Assembly: GCA_021789355.1 (NCBI GenBank)
Contig: JAJYJR010000202.1
Span: 1-9,260 of the forward strand
Reading direction: 5' to 3'
DNA from: Chloroflexota bacterium
GTDB lineage: Bacteria > Chloroflexota > Limnocylindria > Limnocylindrales > CSP1-4
Length of the DNA stretch: 9,260 nt
In this document: positions 6,017 to 9,260 of the stretch, piece after piece
Layout of the letters: each line of letters opens with the position of its first letter
Numbering within the stretch: position 1 is the stretch's first letter
Program-made: the position numbers and the translations under genes
Notes under the pieces: generated by a model
Database searches by the model: none
What the model saw: only the letters and a program-made list of their open reading frames with translations
Told to the model about the DNA's origin: nothing

Positions 6017-7421
6017 CGACCTGCACCGCTTCGCGCCCGGTAGAGCGCTCCCAGCGCTCCTTCGCCAGCTGCACGTACTTCGGGTCCAGCTCCATGGCGT
6101 AGCAGCGGCGCCCCAGGCGTTCGGCCGCGATCAGGCACGACCCCGACCCGCTAAACGGCTCGTACACCGCCTCACCCGCCCGGAGGTGGTTGCGGATGGG
6201 CGTCTCGAAGAGGACCACCGGCTTCTGTGTGGGGTGGTCGATCTTCTCTTCAGTGCTGCCACTCATGATCATCTTGGGCGAGGGGGCGCGCCAGACCGTC
6301 GCCTGGTCCCGCTCGCCGATGAAGAGGTGCGGGACACCGGGCTTCCGTACCACCCAGCACGGCTCGTGCGCCCAGTGGTACCAGGAGCGGCTCATGGCAA
6401 AGAGCCCCTTGTCCCAGATCACCTGTTCCACGATCTCGAAGCCGACCCGCACGAGTCCCTGGGCCACGGCGGCGGCATGCACCCCCGCGTGCCAGACGTA
6501 CCCGACCTCGAGACTCGGGACGAGGGCGAAGGCGTCGCTCCAGTCGATGCGCGTGTCGCCCGAGAGGGAAGTGTTCCGGTGCCCACGGGTTCGCCCGTGC
6601 CCGCCGTGGGGCGCTGCAGTGGCATCGTCTGCCGCGGGGTGGTCCATGGCGCCATCCCGCAGCATGTACGGGGGCTCGGCGGGCCCAAGGCCGTTGTGGC
6701 CGGCTCGGTCGCGCCAGGTCGGGTCGAGTTCCACGCCGTATGGCGGATCGGTGGCCAGGAGCCTCGGAGTGGCTCCGTCGAGGAGACGGGCCACATCCTG
6801 GGGGTTTGTGGCATCACCGCAGAGCAGACGATGCTCGCCGAGCTGCCACAGATCACCCGGCTGGACGTACACATCGGCGTCGTCGGGTTCTGGCGGCAGC
6901 GCGTCGGGGTCGCCCGCTCCCCCGTGCACGGCGAGCTTGTATTGGTCGGCGAGGCCGTCGAGCAGGCCGCGCAGCCCTGCGTCATCCACCGCGAGATCGC
7001 GCAGCAACTCTTCGAGGACGCTCCTGTCCGCCTCGGCCATCGCCACCAGGGGATCGAGCGTGGCCAGGACCAGGCGCTCTTCCTCCTCGCTCAGATCGAC
7101 GTAGGTGACGGGCACGCTGGGCTCGCCGCGGCTGATGGCGAGTTCGACCCTAAGGTGGCCATCGACGACATGCCCGGTGCGCTGGTTGACCAGCACCTGC
7201 GCGACCCAGCCCACCTCGTCGAGCGCGCCGGCCAGTGCGCGCTGCTGGGCCCTCGGATGGACTCGCCAGTTGCGAGGGTTGGCGAGCAGTTGGTCAGGCG
7301 CGGCTTCGCCCGAGCCCACGATGCGGGTGCGCCAGGCGGTTGACTTCGTGGACGGCCGCTTGGGGGCTGGGTCGTTGGCGGGCGATGGTTTCGTGCCTGG
7401 AACGGTGCGGAGGGCGGGCAT
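6009..7421 (-). CDS. ParB-like domain fused to a beta-class DNA methyltransferase (N6-adenine or N4-cytosine)
   Basis: A 470-residue phage-type modification enzyme. ATG 7421 is preferred over the in-frame GTG 7463 because AGGA lies seven bases before it. After a Pro/Lys-rich tail comes a ParB/sulfiredoxin-like domain, about 40-150 (NPRNWRVHP, then DGHLRVE, then VTYVDLSEEEE). The catalytic part has motif IV DPPYG at 225-229, then HPTQKP at 396-401, motif I EPFSGSG at 421-427 and ELDPKYV at 444-450. The order IV before I is that of beta-class amino-methyltransferases. It would methylate an amino group in a specific DNA sequence using S-adenosylmethionine, shielding phage DNA from host restriction or marking packaging sites. 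Residues 230-290 form a long, Gly/His-rich insertion after DPPYG. First gene of the overlapping MTase-terS-terL operon, with no restriction partner. Confidence 0.93.
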   Translation of the reverse strand: MPALRTVPGTKPSPANDPAPKRPSTKSTAWRTRIVGSGEAAPDQLLANPRNWRVHPRAQQRALAGALDEVGWVAQVLVNQRTGHVVDGHLRVELAISRGEPSVPVTYVDLSEEEERLVLATLDPLVAMAEADRSVLEELLRDLAVDDAGLRGLLDGLADQYKLAVHGGAGDPDALPPEPDDADVYVQPGDLWQLGEHRLLCGDATNPQDVARLLDGATPRLLATDPPYGVELDPTWRDRAGHNGLGPAEPPYMLRDGAMDHPAADDATAAPHGGHGRTRGHRNTSLSGDTRIDWSDAFALVPSLEVGYVWHAGVHAAAVAQGLVRVGFEIVEQVIWDKGLFAMSRSWYHWAHEPCWVVRKPGVPHLFIGERDQATVWRAPSPKMIMSGSTEEKIDHPTQKPVVLFETPIRNHLRAGEAVYEPFSGSGSCLIAAERLGRRCYAMELDPKYVQLAKERWERSTGREAVQVDG

Positions 7422-7520
7422 CTTGGGTTCCTGTCGCGTCTGGTGCGTGGCCGCCCGCGACACGGTGCCTCGGGCGCCTTCGGCTCGTCAGGCCGCGCGT
7501 TGCGGCGGTCTCTATCGGGC

Positions 7521-7549
7521 AACGTAGGGGAGGCGTGGGAGGCGGTCAA
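7521..7549 (-). promoter_or_regulatory. sigma70-type promoter of the methyltransferase-terminase operon
   Basis: Read on the minus strand, TTGACC (7549-7544) is followed after exactly 17 bases by TACGTT (7526-7521), which keeps the key TA and final T of a -10 box. Transcription would start near 7514 and give a leader of about 90 bases before the ATG at 7421. Spacing and position support it; no other good promoter is seen on that strand nearby. Confidence 0.5.
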
Positions 7550-7628
7550 CGTCTTCGGGATCTGCGCGGCTCGAACGGTCCGCAACTTGATCGCGTCGGG
7601 ACGAGGTGTGCGGGGTTCTGTGCGGTAG

Positions 7629-7646
7629 CGTGGTCGCCTGACCACG
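7629..7646. repeat. perfect hairpin, 7-bp stem and 4-base loop
   Basis: CGTGGTC, loop GCCT, then GACCACG: a perfect compact stem. No T tract follows on either strand. It lies about 200 bases beyond the stop of the minus-strand membrane protein gene and about 80 bases upstream of the phage operon promoter, so it could be a terminator insulating that operon or an operator for it. Confidence 0.4.
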
Positions 7647-7841
7647 GGGCGTGGCCTCGCGCGACTCCGGCGTCGAGGCACGCCCGCTGTCGCCGAGGGA
7701 GGTCAGCGAACTCGCGGCGCGAGTCGTGGGCGGCCGGCAGAGGCGCCGACGGTCGGGCGCTTCCTCACGGCGGCGTCACACACAATTGATTGCGCGCCAC
7801 GTCGCCCGTCGCCATGAGCGTCTCGAACTTCGTGCCGGCAC

Positions 7842-8489
7842 CTAGCGGGCGACCTGTTCGGGCGGCTTCCAGGTCATCCTGGCCTTGAGTTCGGCCGTCA
7901 TCTCGCTGCTGTGAAGTTCGGTTCGCAGGGCTTCCACCGCAGCCTGCCCGGCATTGGCCAGGTGTAGGGCCGGGTCGATGGCCTCGGCGAGTTCGGGACT
8001 GGTCCTCGCCCGCCACGGGCCAAAGGCCGTGATGTCGAGGAACACGCTTCGCACCCGGACCAGGGCTTCGAGGGTCGTGCTGTCCAGGATCACACCCGCT
8101 CGCCCCACAACTGCGCTGAGCCGCGCGGCCGAATTGGTGGTCTCCGTTCGCAGCCGTACCCGGGCCTCGTCATCAAGGGGTTGGTGCACGTGCGCGTTCC
8201 GTTCCAGAGCCGCGACCTGTTCGGAGGTGATCCTCCCCACCGCGTCGTACAGGAAGTCGTCCATCGCCTGCTTGATGTCGAGCGCCGCGGTCACGACCGC
8301 CTCGTAGTGGGCCTGTCGATAGACGGCCGTGCGTTCCTGGACGGCAAGCTCGTATTGGCGCCGGGCGACGTTCAGTGCGCGACGCGAAACGACGAGGGTG
8401 GGCCCGCCCAGCACAGCAGCGCCCATTGCGGCGATGGCCGCGCCGATCACTGCGCCTTGAATGGTCGTGCTCGACCAGTCGATGCTCAT
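7842..8489 (-). CDS. membrane-anchored protein of unknown function
   Basis: A 215-residue protein starting MSIDWSS at ATG 8489; the frame stays open upstream, but that part is Arg-rich and lacks protein-like character. One hydrophobic segment (about 10-34, rich in Ala and Gly) is followed by SRRALNVARRQ, which by the positive-inside rule puts the rest in the cytoplasm. Residues 35-130 are mostly helical and probably coiled coil (RQYELAVQERTAVYRQ onward), and a second helical part covers 135-205. No catalytic motif is seen. Small one-TM proteins of this plan are often found in phage and accessory regions, but I cannot assign a family. No clear Shine-Dalgarno sequence precedes the ATG; instead the start sits in an inverted repeat (8489-8521). 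It points toward the phage operon on the same strand but is separated from it by 420 bases and a promoter. Confidence 0.65.
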   Translation of the reverse strand: MSIDWSSTTIQGAVIGAAIAAMGAAVLGGPTLVVSRRALNVARRQYELAVQERTAVYRQAHYEAVVTAALDIKQAMDDFLYDAVGRITSEQVAALERNAHVHQPLDDEARVRLRTETTNSAARLSAVVGRAGVILDSTTLEALVRVRSVFLDITAFGPWRARTSPELAEAIDPALHLANAGQAAVEALRTELHSSEMTAELKARMTWKPPEQVAR

Positions 8490-8521
8490 CAGCCGAATTG
8501 TGACAGTCCTGCGTCGGCTGA
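8489..8521. repeat. inverted repeat overlapping the start codon of the membrane protein gene
   Basis: TCAGCCGA at 8489-8496 is perfectly complementary to TCGGCTGA at 8514-8521, with a 17-base loop. In the minus-strand mRNA the 3' arm includes the A of the start codon, and the loop carries the AGGA that is otherwise too far (17 bases) from the ATG. It may be an RNA hairpin controlling translation or a DNA operator over the promoter. Confidence 0.45.
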
Positions 8522-8849
8522 GACCGTCCCGTCTCGTTTGGTGGCGTGTGTCGCACCGACCGTAGCGCCCGACTCCCGGCACGAGATGCGGCCGGGGCAG
8601 ATGGCAGGCACGCGCACTCGGAGGGTCGCAGGCCGCCTCAGCGGTCGTCCCGGTCGAGGAGCGCGGGGTTGACCGGTAACGGCCGGACGCCGCGGACCGC
8701 GTCCTCGATGCCAGGCTCAATGGTTGCAGCCATCCTCGATATTCTTCATGCCGACCGCACTAGGCGGAGCGGACTGGAGTCGCTGGCGTCGATCCAGACG
8801 ATGTGTTGGAAAGTGTGGGCGCCACTCCTCTCGCCCCGACCAAACCGAC
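8490..8849. other. intergenic or decayed region
   Basis: No confident gene in these 360 bases. Besides the inverted repeat at its left edge, it holds a small minus-strand frame (8638-8733) and reading frames that fit no known protein. It probably represents decayed DNA between the membrane protein gene and the surface-protein remnant. Confidence 0.4.
8638..8733 (-). CDS. possible 31-residue ORF or gene fragment
   Basis: ATG 8733 to TGA 8638 encodes 31 residues beginning MAATIEPGIEDAVRG and continuing VRPLPVNPALL. The amphipathic, balanced composition looks more like real protein than the Arg-rich shadows around it. The GAGG before the ATG abuts it, so it lacks a normal ribosome binding site, and it may be the end of a broken gene. 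Function unknown. Confidence 0.22.
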   Translation of the reverse strand: MAATIEPGIEDAVRGVRPLPVNPALLDRDDR

Positions 8850-9059
8850 CTCATCAAGTATGGGGTCGAGGCACCGCTTGTCCAGTACTCAGCGGCATCG
8901 GTGACGATCGCGGCCAACCAGACCGCCAGCATCACCGTGACAAACACTCGCACCTGTTCGCCGCCGACGCACGATCCCACGCCGACCGGTGCACTCGCCG
9001 CTGGCACGGGTACTCCCTCGTTGCCGCCCACGACCAGCCTGCCTGGCCAGGGTGGGGGA
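8850..9059 (+). pseudogene. C-terminal remnant of a secreted surface protein
   Basis: In the plus frame with codons starting at 8850, the sequence reads LIKYGVEAPLVQYSAAS, then VTIAANQTASITVTNTRT, then CSPPTHDPTPTG, and ends in a Thr/Pro/Gly tail with SLPPTTSLPGQGGG. The 'TASITVTNT' strand is typical of the last strand of prealbumin-like or SpaA/Cna-B-type wall protein domains, followed by a Pro/Thr stalk. The frame has no convincing start: an ATG at 8748 is open, but the stretch after it is Arg-rich and unlike a signal or domain. Beyond 9059 the frame runs on through the opposite-strand transposase fragment, so the original C-terminus is lost. A broken gene is the best explanation. Confidence 0.45.
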
Positions 9060-9080
9060 CCCCAACGGAACCATCCCCCT

Positions 9081-9260
9081 GACGAGGCGCTCGAGCGCCG
9101 CCGGCAGCTCGCTGGCGCGGCCGATCCCGGGCTGATCGAGGAGGCCGGCCAGACCGGCCGACTCGTAGCGGGCGCGCCAGCGGAAGAGGGTCGCCCGGCT
9201 GCAGCCGACGTCGGCACAGATCGTGGCGATCGGCTCGCCCGCGGCCCAGCCTCGAAGCGC
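9081..9260 (-). pseudogene. transposase helix-turn-helix fragment, truncated
   Basis: On the minus strand, entering from the window edge, 60 codons read as a typical insertion-sequence HTH: GWAAGEPIATICADVGCSR, ATLFRWRARYESAGLAGLLD, QPGIGRASELPAALERLV. The pattern (W..GE.I..I....G.SR.T..RW..RY...G..GL.D.P) is that of the N-terminal DNA-binding part of IS481/IS630-like transposases and related integrase-core proteins. Homology stops at about LERLV (9081). The frame stays open to a TGA at 8889, but that stretch is Arg/Gly-rich and antisense to the surface-protein remnant. The catalytic DDE domain is absent, so the protein is not functional unless the rest lies elsewhere. The 5' end is outside the window. 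Confidence 0.6.

Larger units (their letters stand above)
7422..7841. other. intergenic region without a convincing gene
   Basis: These 420 bases contain the promoter at 7521-7549 and the hairpin at 7629-7646. The only small reading frame worth naming is a plus-strand GTG frame at 7651-7845 (64 codons, Arg-rich, starting MASRDSG), whose stop overlaps the end of the minus-strand membrane protein gene. Its composition looks like that of chance frames in GC-rich DNA, and I do not call it. Confidence 0.5.

Noticed and set aside
5883..7343. Plus-strand frame of 486 codons opposite the methyltransferase
   Set aside because: The minus strand has DPPYG, FSGSG and ParB motifs; the plus frame shows none.
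7651..7845. 64-codon plus-strand frame with GTG start
   Set aside because: Weak ribosome binding site, Arg-rich composition and no recognisable motif; insufficient to call a gene.
8546..9082. Plus-strand frame of 178 codons
   Set aside because: Arg/Ser-rich and overlaps both better-supported remnants in other frames.
8717..9217. Minus-strand frame of 166 codons with a hydrophobic stretch (VFVTVMLAVWLAAIV)
   Set aside because: The hydrophobic stretch is exactly antisense to the Thr/Val-rich strand of the surface-protein remnant, and the rest is low complexity and out of frame with the transposase HTH.
1..9260. CRISPR array, tRNA, rRNA or complete insertion sequence
   Set aside because: I saw no regularly spaced repeats, no cloverleaf-like segment, no rRNA-like stretch and no paired IS ends around an intact transposase.

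Overview
This is a GC-rich window (roughly 70% G+C by eye, with heavy G/C at third codon positions). It looks like chromosomal DNA of a free-living high-GC bacterium, often recovered only as a metagenome contig. The secreted lipoproteins with proline/threonine-rich linkers, WSPDG-type beta-propeller repeats and a small 'YDC...SEC.W' lipoprotein suggest Chloroflexota (Limnocylindria-like) or Actinomycetota. The lineage is inferred from protein style only.

Layout. (1) Positions 1-2988, plus strand: the last codons of an unseen gene, then two tandem lipoprotein genes (185-1735 and 1732-2988) that overlap by 4 bases. The second is a clear WD40-like propeller. (2) 3136-3654, minus strand: a small lipoprotein converging on the propeller gene. 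(3) 3748-3777: a two-box dyad operator resembling the C-boxes of restriction-modification controller proteins. It precedes a plus-strand XRE regulator (3800-4045) that itself resembles those controllers, yet no restriction enzyme gene follows. (4) 7421 down to 4146, minus strand: three overlapping phage genes, in transcription order a ParB-domain/adenine-or-cytosine-N4 DNA methyltransferase, a terminase small subunit and a terminase large subunit. A recognisable promoter lies at 7521-7549. Portal, capsid and lysis genes, which normally follow terL, are absent; the controller and lipoprotein genes occupy that place. (5) 7422-7841: no convincing gene, but a promoter and a strong hairpin. (6) 7842-8489, minus strand: a membrane-anchored protein of unknown function whose start codon lies in an inverted repeat. 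(7) 8490-9260: decayed DNA, holding the C-terminal end of a secreted surface protein (plus) abutting a truncated transposase helix-turn-helix fragment (minus).

How it fits together. The left part is an envelope lipoprotein cluster. The middle is a compact DNA-modification and packaging module, probably a prophage remnant or an unusual mobile element. The orphan controller with its self-type operator sits at the junction and may regulate itself and the divergent lipoprotein. The right edge is a scar of transposition. The most interesting item is the controller plus C-box without an adjacent restriction enzyme, next to an orphan phage methyltransferase.
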